Shown piece after piece: positions 34,748 through 43,841 of a stretch of DNA of 64,000 nucleotides. A program made the translations under genes and the position numbers. Under the pieces are notes generated by a model, which worked only from the letters and a program-made list of their open reading frames with translations, did no database searches and was not told the DNA's origin. The stretch is taken from NCBI RefSeq assembly GCF_000235565.1, contig NC_017527.1, positions 806,001 through 870,000 of the forward strand. The letters are read 5' to 3'. This DNA is from Methanothrix harundinacea 6Ac. GTDB lineage: Archaea; Halobacteriota; Methanosarcinia; Methanotrichales; Methanotrichaceae. Within the stretch, counting starts at the first letter, position 1; each line of letters begins with the position of its first letter.

Positions 34748-35152
34748 TCAACTTAAATCGATACATCTCTCCAGCCGTCTGATGGCGTCGTACTTCTCCC
34801 TCCGGTCGAGCTTCCCGTTCTCAACCGCCTCTTTGAGGGTCGATATCGAGCAGTCGAAGGTCTCCCGGTCGACGGGGTAGGGGTGGCCGTCTTCGCCCCC
34901 GTGGGCGAAGCTGTACCTCGCCGGGTCCCTCCAGCTCGTCTCGGCACCGTAGATCAGCTCGGAGATGAGGGCGAGAGCCCGGACCCTCCTTTGCCCCATC
35001 CCCCGCAGGGAGATCAGCTCCTCGTAGCTCTCGGGCTGGATCTCGTAGGCCAGCTCCAGCGCCCTGATCCCGTTCTCCTCCAGGTCGTCGGGGAGGAGGA
35101 GGTTTGCGGTGCCGGTTCTGATATTCGACCACCATCGGAGGGTCTGAAGAGC
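34748..35152 (-). pseudogene. DUF763 protein, C-terminal fragment
   Basis: The frame reads LPDDLEENGIRALELAYEIQ, SLRGMGQRRVRALALISELIY and GAETSWRDPARYSFAHGG, which is the C-terminal helix-hairpin and tail of DUF763 proteins (usually over 350 residues). Only about 115 residues are recognisable; an in-frame TGA at 35155-35153 closes it upstream and no 5' part is visible. Its end touches the AT-rich island. An internal ATG at 34999 could start an 83-residue peptide, but that is probably nonfunctional. Confidence 0.75.
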
Positions 35153-35344
35153 TCAAAGTCGCCGGAAGTTCTATCTCAAGAGCTAGATCGCCGAAAGACA
35201 GCGGACGAATCGTTTATTATCTCTATCGAGGAGCGATACGCCTTGAAATCTTCGATCGAGCCCTGCCGTCCCCGAAGAATTTCCTCCTCTCCTATCTCAC
35301 ATCTCCGTCCGTTTCCACCATCGGCGACCTGATTTATTATCGGC

Positions 35345-36199
35345 TCATCGTCCCTTCTCCCTTCTGCCACCGCCCCGGCCCCCGTAGGCATAGTACCTGC
35401 TCTGGTCGATCAGGTCGGCGAGGGCCTCCTCAGGTCCGGCCTCGCCGCCCCGGCCGAGGGGGCCCAGGATCTGGGCGATCTCCTCCAGGGTCGGAGTTTC
35501 CTCCTCGCACCTCGATACGACCCGGGCGAGGAGGTCGATGATCGGGTCGACGGAGGGGCCGGAGGTGAGGAGGAGGAGGAGGACGTCCCCGTGGGTGAGG
35601 CGGTAGTCCCTCCTCATCTTCGCTATCGCGAGGAGGGCCGAGGTCGAGATCGTCCGGAGCTGCCCCGCCTCGTCCCCCTCCAGGATCGCCTCCTCGACCC
35701 GGAGGACCTCGGAGTCGTCGGCGACTAGAAGGCCGAGGGCGCTCAGCTCCTCTCCTCCCTCCCCCTCCCTCTCCGCCGCCTCCGCCCCTTCCCTCCGCCC
35801 CTCCCCCTCTACCCCGGCCGTCGGATCGCCGGCCTCCCCCGCCGGTGGGGCGGAGGCGGCCGATTCGATCCTTTCAATCCTCCGAGCGACGGCGGCGAGG
35901 TCCGGGGTCTCCCCCTTCCGGACGATCTCGAGGAGGAGGTGGACCCCCGAGGGGGAGATCCACTCTCCATCAAACCCCGGGCCCGGCGAAAAGCCGAGGG
36001 GAACTCCGAGGGCCCACACCAGGTCCCGGAGGGCGATATCATGCTCGAGGTCAAAGACCAACGCCGCCGAGGCGAGGAGCTCCACGATGGCGTCGGCGTC
36101 CTTCGTCGATTCGAGGAGGAAGCGGCGGAACCGGTCTCGGTTCCTCTCATCGGCCAGGTCTCCAGCGAGGGCGAGGATCTGATCGAGGTCGACCTTCAT
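35345..36199 (-). CDS. unknown protein with two helical domains and an acidic linker
   Basis: A 284-residue protein I do not recognise. The N-terminal part (about 1-110) is helical: DLDQILALAGDLADERNRDR, FRRFLLESTKDADAIVELL. A linker of about 50 residues rich in Glu, Gly and Ala separates it from a C-terminal helical part (about 160-255, EVLRVEEAILEGDEAGQLRT, ALLAIAKMRRDYRLTHGDVL). It ends in a Gly/Arg-rich tail (YGGRGGGRREKGR) that may bind nucleic acid. It has no signal or membrane helix and stands alone. Confidence 0.6.
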   Translation of the reverse strand: MKVDLDQILALAGDLADERNRDRFRRFLLESTKDADAIVELLASAALVFDLEHDIALRDLVWALGVPLGFSPGPGFDGEWISPSGVHLLLEIVRKGETPDLAAVARRIERIESAASAPPAGEAGDPTAGVEGEGRREGAEAAEREGEGGEELSALGLLVADDSEVLRVEEAILEGDEAGQLRTISTSALLAIAKMRRDYRLTHGDVLLLLLTSGPSVDPIIDLLARVVSRCEEETPTLEEIAQILGPLGRGGEAGPEEALADLIDQSRYYAYGGRGGGRREKGR

Positions 36200-36525
36200 C
36201 GATCGATCCTTATCGATACGGCTTTAGATATAGCTATCTAAGAGCCTCAGGAAGACAAAAGGATCCGAAGGCATCGGGGGGCTTCCAGAAGGATAGGGAT
36301 CGCCTCGTCGATCTTTCCCCCTGGCGATGAACTGGAGCCGAACCTATAAAAAGATTCACTGTTTTTCCAGTCGATTCCGGCTTTTATTTGAAGAGCAGAT
36401 CGGGACAATGGATGATAGGAGTGCGTATGGAGGCCGAAATAGGCCCGATGAGGCCGGCGAACTCGCCGGAGCGGACTAATTAAATATAGGATATTATACC
36501 CATTACTACAAAAAGAGGTGCTTAC
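36200..36525. promoter_or_regulatory. intergenic region with promoter of the PPC-repeat gene
   Basis: The 5' end of the minus-strand unknown gene lies on the left. On the right a TATA element TTAAATATAGG (about 36480-36490) and ribosome site GAGGTG lead to ATG 36526. I see nothing else in the stretch between. Confidence 0.5.
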
Positions 36526-37707
36526 ATGAAGGCCAAATTGATGGCAATTCTGGCGATCCTTCTCCTCTCTGGAGGGATCTCTATCGCCTCGGCGGAAGAC
36601 CAGGCTCCCGACGTCGCCGGCGCTCATCCCGCGACAGACCTCGGGGTGATCGGGGCGGGAGGCGAGGCGATCTCCTCCAGGGCCGACCTCGCATACCCCG
36701 GCGAGATCGACTGGTTCAAGTTCGCCGTCGAGACTCCTACCGCCGAGCTGGTCATCTCCTCTGATATGACCAAGGCCCTCCGCTTCGTCCTATACGACGA
36801 AAGCTTGGAGTACATCGACCACGGCGAGGACCTCCTGAGGATGACGGCGGATGCAGGGACCTACCTCCTCCGGGTAGATTCGATCCTCTCCCAGACCGGA
36901 AACTACACCGTCTCCATCAGCAACGTCATCTCCGAGGCCGAGCCGAACGACTGCATCACCGAGGGGAACATCCTCGGTCCCCTGGCCAATACTACGATCC
37001 TCTCCGGCTCGATCGATCCCCTCGCCGATACCGACTTCTTCCTCTTCGAGATAGGTCCGGATTCGGAGGGGTATCTCAAGGTGACGAGCGAGACCTACGA
37101 GGTGGACGAGGAGGATGAGGAGGAGTACGACCTCTGGTCCTATTCTGACTACCTCTCCCTCGTCCTCTACGGATTCAACGAGAGCGAAGGCCGCTACATG
37201 CCGATAGAGAGCGGCGACGGCGAGATGGCCGCCGACCTCTCCGCCGGAAGGTACGCCCTCAGGGCCCAGTCGGGGAGCAGCGACCCCATCTCGGGGTACG
37301 TCATAACCCTCTCCCTCCAGGACCTCGAATGTGACGACGAGCCCAACGACTCTCCCCAGGATGCCCTGGAGCTGGGGGTCCTCACTGGGGGAGGGGAGCT
37401 GACGGCGTCCGGCTGTATAATTCCCGGCGACGACGTCGACTACTACCTCCTGGTGTTGGAGGAGGCGATGGAGGTGGTCGTTGAGACCTCAGGGGACGAC
37501 CGCGGCGATTCTTACCTATACCTCTACGACGACCTGGAGGAGGAGATCGATTACGACGACGACAGCGGTGAAGACTCCTGGTCCAGGATCGAGGAGGAAC
37601 TCTCGGCCGGAACCTACTACATCAAGGTAGCGTCCTTCTGGAGCGGCGATTCGTTCCAGTACACCCTGAAGGTCGCGGGGACCGGTTCTGAAGAGAAGGG
37701 GGAGTGA
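36526..37707 (+). CDS. secreted protein with three PPC-like domains
   Basis: A 393-residue secreted protein: signal peptide (about 1-23, ending SIASA) and three beta-sandwich repeats of the bacterial pre-peptidase C-terminal (PPC) type, about 40-135, 145-265 and 275-385. Each has the pattern acidic EPND, then a D(T/V/W)D(F/W/Y)F-like strand (EIDWFKFAV, DTDFFLFEI, DVDYYLLVL) and AG(T/R)Y near the end (AGTYLLRVDS, AGRYALRAQS, AGTYYIKVAS). No protease or other catalytic domain is attached, which is unusual for PPC. The protein is very acidic and could bind calcium. It is probably displayed on the cell surface. Confidence 0.82.
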   Translation: MKAKLMAILAILLLSGGISIASAEDQAPDVAGAHPATDLGVIGAGGEAISSRADLAYPGEIDWFKFAVETPTAELVISSDMTKALRFVLYDESLEYIDHGEDLLRMTADAGTYLLRVDSILSQTGNYTVSISNVISEAEPNDCITEGNILGPLANTTILSGSIDPLADTDFFLFEIGPDSEGYLKVTSETYEVDEEDEEEYDLWSYSDYLSLVLYGFNESEGRYMPIESGDGEMAADLSAGRYALRAQSGSSDPISGYVITLSLQDLECDDEPNDSPQDALELGVLTGGGELTASGCIIPGDDVDYYLLVLEEAMEVVVETSGDDRGDSYLYLYDDLEEEIDYDDDSGEDSWSRIEEELSAGTYYIKVASFWSGDSFQYTLKVAGTGSEEKGE

Positions 37708-37897
37708 TCCCGGGCGGAAGGTCTCCCTTCGGCATATCCTTCCAGAAGACGGCGGCTCGCGGGCGGGGATGCCCGGCCGCCGCCTTTCTGCATCCATCTC
37801 CCTTCTACCTCAATCTTTGCGCCCCGGCCTTCTCCCCATTCAGATCCGGTCCCTCGGGTTCTTCTTATCGCGGAAGAGCTTCTCCGGCCCCCCCGCC

Positions 37898-38890
37898 TCA
37901 CCAGAATGCCATCACCCCGAGGGCTACCAGGGTCATCATCACGTTCCGCAGGCCCGTCGAGCAGATCACGAGCTCGGTCCCGATCCGGGGGCCGAAGATC
38001 CCGGCGTGGGATGGGATGAGCCAGCGAACGGCCCAGCCTACGCTGGTGATGACGTTTCCTATCATGAGGGTGACGACCACATCCTTCCCGGAGAGCTCTC
38101 CCGCCGCCAAAAGGCCCCCAGCCACGGTGTAGGCGGCGACGTATCCTGCGAACTGGGCGGCAATTATGCTGATCCCCGCCGCCGGCAGGGGGAGGAGGCC
38201 GCCGATCCCCCTCAGCTGTTGGGATAATAGGTCGAAGGCCCCCACCTGGATCAGAACCGAAACCAGGAACATGATCCCCGTCGTCATCTTCACCACCCTC
38301 ACCACCTTGGGGCGGGCAGATCGAGCGCTGATCTTCAGGGCCTCCCCCAGGGGCGGGCGGTTCTTCCTTGGGCTTGCGATCCTGCCCCTGAGATCTTCGA
38401 GGGCCATCTCCGCGGCCTCGGCTCCGGGTCTCCCCGGCAGGAGGAGGCGGCCCGCAGCCATCACCAGGGCGGTCTTCAAGAGCCCCACCAGCATCAGAAG
38501 GCCGAAGTAGACGAGGCCCGTAAACCCCAGGAGAGGTATCAGCACCGGGAGGAGGGCCCTCCAGTGCATGGTGGTGGCGGGGAAGGAGTTGACGAGGGAG
38601 GCGACGAAGAGCTCTCTCTTCTCGATGATCCCGTCGTGGTAGTAGCCGGCGAGCATCGAGTTTGCGCTCGCCGCCGAGAAGAAGGCCATCATGAAGCTCG
38701 CTCCTGCGGCGTCGCTGAGGTGGGAGAACCGGGTGATCGGCTTCGCGAGGAAGGCGATCCTCTCCGCCGCGTCGTAGACCACGATCAGCTCCGCCAGAAT
38801 GAGGCCCAGGACCATCGGCGGCAGGGATTTGGAGAGGAGGCCGAAGGAGGTGGATGCCGATTCGATCAGGATCTGGACCATCTCCGTCAT
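37898..38890 (-). CDS. Gate-domain (nucleoside recognition) membrane protein
   Basis: A 330-residue protein with about eight hydrophobic segments, resembling the Gate/nucleoside-recognition family (SpmA/SpmB-like). Notable are FMMAFFSAASANSMLAGYYH with GIIEKRELFVASLVNSFPAT (about 66-108), and in the second half KMTTGIMFLVSVLIQVGAFD and GYVAAYTVAGGLLAAGELSG. A cytoplasmic loop of about 45 residues lies between the halves. The role in archaea is unknown; some members transport small molecules or ions. GGAGGTAGG precedes ATG 38890. It stands alone. Confidence 0.82.
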   Translation of the reverse strand: MTEMVQILIESASTSFGLLSKSLPPMVLGLILAELIVVYDAAERIAFLAKPITRFSHLSDAAGASFMMAFFSAASANSMLAGYYHDGIIEKRELFVASLVNSFPATTMHWRALLPVLIPLLGFTGLVYFGLLMLVGLLKTALVMAAGRLLLPGRPGAEAAEMALEDLRGRIASPRKNRPPLGEALKISARSARPKVVRVVKMTTGIMFLVSVLIQVGAFDLLSQQLRGIGGLLPLPAAGISIIAAQFAGYVAAYTVAGGLLAAGELSGKDVVVTLMIGNVITSVGWAVRWLIPSHAGIFGPRIGTELVICSTGLRNVMMTLVALGVMAFW

Positions 38891-39056
38891 CGCCCTACCT
38901 CCCCCCCTGGGGCCATCACCATCATGGGGATACCCTCTAGTCTGAACCCCTTATTAAGTAGCACGGAAGAGCGCACCTTTCACATACTCCGGCGGCGGTC
39001 TGGATTCCGAAGGTATCCAAAAGAAATTAGTAACCTTAGCCCATACTCCGGCACCC

Positions 39057-40181
39057 ATGAAAGAGAAGTGGATGATGGCCAGCGACGGCCCCTGGGAGGA
39101 GATGAAGCCCCGGATCACCACCGCCCTCGAGTCCGGATTCGACTGCGTGGTGGCGAGACAGGAGGACGTCGAGAGGATAAGAAGGCTCGGCGATATCAGG
39201 ATCGGCTCCTTCGGCACCGAGAGGGGGGGCGAGGATATCCTCATCGTAGGCCGGGGCGGCGAGGGGGACGGGTCGGTCCCCCTCCCCGAGGATCTCGGCG
39301 CCTCTCTGGACATAAGCCTCGCCCGGGCCGCCGACGGGGTGGTGGCGGGCTACGTCGAGATCCGGGGGAAGAGGTACGAGGAGTTCGCGGTGGAGCTGGG
39401 CAAGAGCGTCGACTACCTGGTAGTCGTCGGCACCGACTGGAAGGTGATCCCCCTCGAGAACATGATCGCGGGCCTCCAGGGCGCGAAGGTGAAGATCATC
39501 AGCGGCGTCAAGACCGCCGAGGAGGCGGAGGTCGACTTCGCCACCCTGGAGAAGGGGGCCGACGGGATCCTCCTCGACACCTCGGACCTATCGGAGATCA
39601 AGAGGGTTCAGAAGCTGGCGGAGAAGGCGGGGATGGCGAGGCTGGACCTATCCATCGCCAGGATCACCACCGTCAGGCCCGTCGGGATGGGGGACCGGGT
39701 CTGCGTCGACACCTGCACCATGATGCGGCCAGGAGAGGGGATGCTCGTCGGCTCCCAGTCCAAGGCCGCCTTCCTCGTCCAGAGCGAGTCCGAGGAGAGC
39801 TCTTACGTCGCAGCCCGCCCCTTCCGGGTTAATGCGGGGGCGGTCCACGCCTACGTCAAGGTCGGTGAGAAGACCCGGTATCTATCGGAGCTGAAGGCCG
39901 GGGACGAGGTCACCATCGTCGACGCTGAGGGGGGGACGAAGACCGCCGTCGTCGGCAGGGTCAAGATCGAGAAGAGGCCTCTCATGCTCATTGAGGCGGA
40001 GGTGGATGGGGAAAAGATCAGCACCCTCCTCCAGAACGCTGAGACGATCAAGCTAGTCGGCAAAGGCGGCGGACCCAAGGCGGTGACGGACCTCCAGCCG
40101 GGGGACGAGGTCCTGGTCCACTTCGAGGGGAAGGCCCGCCACTTCGGGATGAGCATCGAGGAGAGCATCCTCGAGAGGTGA
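39057..40181 (+). CDS. aroB': 3-dehydroquinate synthase II (archaeal AroB')
   Basis: Archaeal enzyme that converts the aldolase product 2-amino-3,7-dideoxy-D-threo-hept-6-ulosonate to 3-dehydroquinate with NAD+, bypassing the bacterial route to shikimate. The 374-residue length and segments GYVEIRGKRYEEFAVELG, VVGTDWKVIPLENMIAGLQG, GADGILLDTSDLSEIK and VDTCTMMRPGEGMLVGSQSK match the family. The C-terminal third is a beta-rich domain ending HFEGKARHFGMSIEESIL. ATG 39057 has no clear ribosome site, so it may be leaderless; ATG at 39072 or 39075 is possible. aroD follows after 16 bases as an operon partner. Confidence 0.93.
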   Translation: MKEKWMMASDGPWEEMKPRITTALESGFDCVVARQEDVERIRRLGDIRIGSFGTERGGEDILIVGRGGEGDGSVPLPEDLGASLDISLARAADGVVAGYVEIRGKRYEEFAVELGKSVDYLVVVGTDWKVIPLENMIAGLQGAKVKIISGVKTAEEAEVDFATLEKGADGILLDTSDLSEIKRVQKLAEKAGMARLDLSIARITTVRPVGMGDRVCVDTCTMMRPGEGMLVGSQSKAAFLVQSESEESSYVAARPFRVNAGAVHAYVKVGEKTRYLSELKAGDEVTIVDAEGGTKTAVVGRVKIEKRPLMLIEAEVDGEKISTLLQNAETIKLVGKGGGPKAVTDLQPGDEVLVHFEGKARHFGMSIEESILER

Positions 40182-40197
40182 GGTCGGCAGAGCATCG

Positions 40198-40992
40198 ATG
40201 ATGCGGTTGAACGGAGGCTGGAAGATGGTAGCCGGGAGGGATGAGGTGAGGATCGGCGATATAGGTCATGAAGGGCGGGATCGGATCGAGCTTAGGCACC
40301 ATCGGCGGCGGCTCGAAATCGGGGACCTGGAGATCGAGGTCCCGGCCGTCGTCGCCGTCCTCAGCGGTGAAGGCGCCGGCGGGGAGGCTTATATCGCGGA
40401 GGGGCTTGGGGCAGACCTGGTGGAGGTGAGGCTCGACCTCATCCCCGGGGACGGGATGAAGATCCTCCGGGAGGTCCGGCAGGCGACGACCCTCCCCATC
40501 ATCGCCACAAACCGTTGGGCTGTGGAGGGGGGCGCCTTCCGGGGCGGGGAGGACGAGAGGATCGAGATCCTGGCGGAGGCTTCGGCCTGGGCGGACCTCG
40601 TCGACGTGGAGGTTATGGCCGAGGGGCGCGACCGCCTCCTGGAGATGGTGGATAGGCCGGCGATCCTATCCTACCACGACTTTTCTGGGGTGCCGGGGAT
40701 CGAGGAGGCGGGGTCGATCCTCAGAGTGGCCTTCGAGGCGGGGGCCGGGATCGCCAAGCTCGCCCTCACCCCCGCCTCCCTGGAGGAGTGCCTGGCCCTT
40801 CTGAGCCTCCTCCTCTCCGCCCCAGGCCCCACCTCCCTCCTGGGGATGGGGGACGTAGGAAGGCACCTGCGGGCCCTGGCTCCAATATACGGCTCTGTCC
40901 TCACTTACGGATACATCACAGCTCCGGCGGCCCCAGGCCAGATCCCAGTGAAAGACCTGAGGGGGGTCCTCGACGTGCTGATGGGGCGGTAG
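40198..40992 (+). CDS. aroD: type I 3-dehydroquinate dehydratase
   Basis: Schiff-base dehydratase that makes 3-dehydroshikimate. VEVRLDLIPGDG holds the conserved substrate-binding Glu and Arg, ILSYHDFSG contains the catalytic His (about residue 160), and IAKLALTP the Schiff-base Lys (about 183); LLGMGDVGRHLRALAPIYGS and TYGYITAPAAPGQIPV are the C-terminal substrate region. The first 45 residues are not conserved. Starts at 40198, or ATG 40225 with GGAGG 7-8 bases before it, are both possible. It follows aroB' directly; together they catalyse consecutive steps. Confidence 0.93.
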   Translation: MMRLNGGWKMVAGRDEVRIGDIGHEGRDRIELRHHRRRLEIGDLEIEVPAVVAVLSGEGAGGEAYIAEGLGADLVEVRLDLIPGDGMKILREVRQATTLPIIATNRWAVEGGAFRGGEDERIEILAEASAWADLVDVEVMAEGRDRLLEMVDRPAILSYHDFSGVPGIEEAGSILRVAFEAGAGIAKLALTPASLEECLALLSLLLSAPGPTSLLGMGDVGRHLRALAPIYGSVLTYGYITAPAAPGQIPVKDLRGVLDVLMGR

Positions 40993-41398
40993 GGTCGAGA
41001 TTTTGGCGGAGCTGCCGTCCCGCGATGAGCTTTTTCCCCGTTGAAGTTGAAGGCGGGGGGAGGGTCCAACTGAGCCCTCCCGACCGCTGATCGATTAATG
41101 TAAAATATTTGCCCGAATTTTTCTCCAATTTCTCACCATATGGAGGGAGAATTTTAACATAATTTTGTCAAATATTAGTTTTCCATCCTATCTTCTATCT
41201 GGGGCATGGCGGAAAAAATTGTTCCATTTCTTTGTAAAATGATTCTTTTAAATTTGGTCTTTCAACCATTTGTAAATCCTATTTATTCGATTTAAATGTC
41301 AAATATACATCCACTTTATATGACATGATCCCACAAGGTTTATATCAAGCAATTAACCCACTATAGCGCGCGGATATTTGTCAGATAGAGGTGAAATG
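40993..41398 (+). promoter_or_regulatory. cdh promoter region
   Basis: An AT-rich 400-base region between aroD and cdhA. GTTTATATC (about 41338-41346) is the best TATA box, predicting a start near 41370 and a short leader of about 30 bases. GAGGTGA at 41388-41394 is the cdhA ribosome site. Another TATA-like CTTTATATGAC (about 41315) and repeated TTTGTAAAT-like words upstream (41230-41280) could be regulatory. Confidence 0.55.
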
Positions 41399-43828
41399 AT
41401 GGATAAGATGGAAGGCAGTTTCTCCGTTGAGGACATGCAGAATGTCCAGATCAACATCGGCGCGGTAGTGAAGGAGGTGGAGGAGTGGGACCAGCCCATG
41501 GGACCGTTCCCGTACCCGAGCATCGCCACCCTTCGAGACTGGGACTTTAAGCTGATAAACAGGTACAGGGTGTTTTACTCGCCCATCTGTGACCGTTGCA
41601 CCCTCTGTACCTACGGCCCCTGCGACCTGACGGGGGACAAGAGGGGCGCCTGCGGCCTGGACCAGGCGGCCCAGCAGGGGAGGATCGTCCTCCTCGCCGT
41701 TCTGATGGGCTGCACCGCCCACTGCGCCCACGGCCGACACCTCTACCACTGGACCCTGGAGAAGTTCGGAGACCTCCCCTTCAAGATGGGCGACGAGATC
41801 CTGGTGGACGCGCCTCTGACGAGGACGATCACCGGGACCAAGCCCAAGACCCTGAAGGAGTTCGGGCCGGTCCTCAGCTACGTCGAGGAGCAGGTGGCCC
41901 AGCTTCTCGCCTGCACCCACACCGGCCAGGAAGGAAACTACAGGGACTTCGAGTCGAAGGCCCTCCACGCCGGGATGCTCGACTCCCTCGGCAAAGAGGT
42001 CTCGGACATGATCCAGATCATCGCCTACGATATGCCCCGGGGTGACGAGGACGCTCCCCTGGTGGAGTGCGGGATGGGGACCCTCGACAAGGAGAAGGCG
42101 ATCCTGATCACCTACGGCCACAACCTTGCGGGCTCTGCAGAGGCGATGTTCTACGCCGAGGATAACAAGCTCTGGGACAAGGTCGACATCGGCGGCGTAT
42201 GCTGCACGGCCATCGACAACACCAGGATCGGCGAGGGCCTCGGCTACCCTGAGGAGATCAACACGAAGTACAGGATGGTCGGGACCAAGGCCAAGATCGC
42301 CGGAGCCATGGGCTGGTGGAGGAAGATGGTCGAGGCAGACGTCATGGACTGCGTCATGGTCGACGAGCAGTGCGTCTATACCAACGCCCTCCAGGAGTGC
42401 CAAGAGAAGAAGGTGCCCCTGATCGCCACCAACGAGAAGATCATGCTCGGCCTCCCCGACAGGACGAACGATCCCGTCGACGAGATCGTCGACGACCTGG
42501 TTAACTTCAGGATGCCGGGCGTCGCCATCATCGACCCGATCAAGGCCGGAGAGGTGGGCGTCAGGACCGCCATCGCCGTCAAGCCGAAGCGCGCCGATGA
42601 GAGGAAGAAGGCCTTCATCACCGAGGAGGAGTTCAAGAAGTACGCCGAGTCCTGTACCTACTGCCACTCATGCCAGTTCGTCTGTCCTCCCCACATCAAG
42701 ATAGGCGACGTCGTCCAGGAGGCGGCGAAGGGCAACCTAGAGCCTCTCAGCTCGACCTACGAGATCTGCGTCGGCTGTCGAAGGTGCGAGCAGGCCTGTC
42801 CCCAGGATATACCGATCCTCAGCCTCTACGCCTACGCCAACCAGGAGTACATAAAGAACCAGAAGTTCAAGATGAGGGCCGGAAGGGGTCCAGTCAAGGA
42901 CACGGAGATCAGGCGTGTGGGAGCGCCTCTGGTTCTGGGAACGATCCCCGGGGTCATCGCCATCATAGGATGTGCGAACTACCCGAACGGGACGAAGGAG
43001 TGCTACGACATCGCCCGGGAGTTTGTGGACAGAGGCTTCATCGTCACCACCACCGGCTGCATGGCGATGGACATGTCCCTCTACACCGACGCGGACGGCA
43101 AGACGATCTGGGAGCAGTTCCCCGGCGGCTTTGACGGCAGAAACATCTGCAACATAGGCAGCTGCGTCTCCAACGCCCACATCCACGGCGCTGCTATCAA
43201 GGTGGCTACCATCTTCGCCGGGAGGAACGAGCGGGCTAACTACGACGACATCGCCGACTATATCCTCTCCAAGGTGGGAGCCTGCGGCGTCGCCTGGGGA
43301 GCCATGTCTCAGAAGGCGGCCTCCATCGCCACCGGGTTCAACAGGCTCGGGGTCCCGGCCGTCGTCCAGCCCCACAGCGTCATGTACAGGAGAGCGTTCC
43401 TCGGCAGGACCGACAAGAAGGAGGACTGGGAGATCATCGACGCCCGTGACGGCTCGCGGGTATACTGCGAGCCCGCTCCGGAGCACATGCTCTACGTCGC
43501 CGAGTCGGTGGAAGAGTGCATGCTGATGATGGCCAAGCTCTGCTTCCGGCCGAGCGACAACAACTCGGGCAGGATGATCAAGCTGACCCACTACTGCGAC
43601 ATCAGCATGAAGTACTTCGGCTGCATGCCTCCAGACTGGCCGATCTACGTCCGCCACGCCTCGGACCTTCCCCTCAAGTGGAAGGAGGATATGCTCAAGG
43701 AGCTGGAGTCGAAGTACGGCTGGGAGATCGACTGGAAGAGGAAGGCGATAGTCAGCGGCCCGATCCGGAAGTCCGACGTCAGCTTCGACCCGACGAACAT
43801 CGAGAGGAAGATCAGGGTGAAGAAGTGA
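41399..43828 (+). CDS. cdhA: CO dehydrogenase/acetyl-CoA synthase alpha subunit
   Basis: Catalytic carbon monoxide dehydrogenase subunit of the archaeal acetyl-CoA decarbonylase/synthase complex. It oxidises the CO released from acetyl-CoA at a Ni-Fe-S C-cluster and feeds electrons to ferredoxin. Cysteines for the B and D clusters occur in PICDRCTLCTYGPCDL (about 65), with MGCTAHCAHGRHLYH just after. Two ferredoxin-type 4Fe-4S motifs follow, CTYCHSCQFVCP (about 420) and CVGCRRCEQACP (about 460), an archaeal-type feature, then C-cluster ligand regions (GCANYPNG, NIGSCVSNAHIHGAA, GACGVAWGAM). ATG 41399 is four bases after GAGGTGA; TTG 41378 would be upstream of it. About 809 residues. First gene of the cdh operon. 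Confidence 0.97.
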   Translation: MDKMEGSFSVEDMQNVQINIGAVVKEVEEWDQPMGPFPYPSIATLRDWDFKLINRYRVFYSPICDRCTLCTYGPCDLTGDKRGACGLDQAAQQGRIVLLAVLMGCTAHCAHGRHLYHWTLEKFGDLPFKMGDEILVDAPLTRTITGTKPKTLKEFGPVLSYVEEQVAQLLACTHTGQEGNYRDFESKALHAGMLDSLGKEVSDMIQIIAYDMPRGDEDAPLVECGMGTLDKEKAILITYGHNLAGSAEAMFYAEDNKLWDKVDIGGVCCTAIDNTRIGEGLGYPEEINTKYRMVGTKAKIAGAMGWWRKMVEADVMDCVMVDEQCVYTNALQECQEKKVPLIATNEKIMLGLPDRTNDPVDEIVDDLVNFRMPGVAIIDPIKAGEVGVRTAIAVKPKRADERKKAFITEEEFKKYAESCTYCHSCQFVCPPHIKIGDVVQEAAKGNLEPLSSTYEICVGCRRCEQACPQDIPILSLYAYANQEYIKNQKFKMRAGRGPVKDTEIRRVGAPLVLGTIPGVIAIIGCANYPNGTKECYDIAREFVDRGFIVTTTGCMAMDMSLYTDADGKTIWEQFPGGFDGRNICNIGSCVSNAHIHGAAIKVATIFAGRNERANYDDIADYILSKVGACGVAWGAMSQKAASIATGFNRLGVPAVVQPHSVMYRRAFLGRTDKKEDWEIIDARDGSRVYCEPAPEHMLYVAESVEECMLMMAKLCFRPSDNNSGRMIKLTHYCDISMKYFGCMPPDWPIYVRHASDLPLKWKEDMLKELESKYGWEIDWKRKAIVSGPIRKSDVSFDPTNIERKIRVKK

Positions 43829-43841
43829 GGAGGCGATAAAA

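Noticed and set aside
38564-39832. A 422-codon plus-strand frame across the Gate-domain gene and aroB'
   Set aside because: It overlaps two convincing genes in other frames and reads as Arg/Gly-rich low complexity.
41381-42667. A 428-codon minus-strand open frame
   Set aside because: It is antisense to cdhA with no domain or ribosome site.
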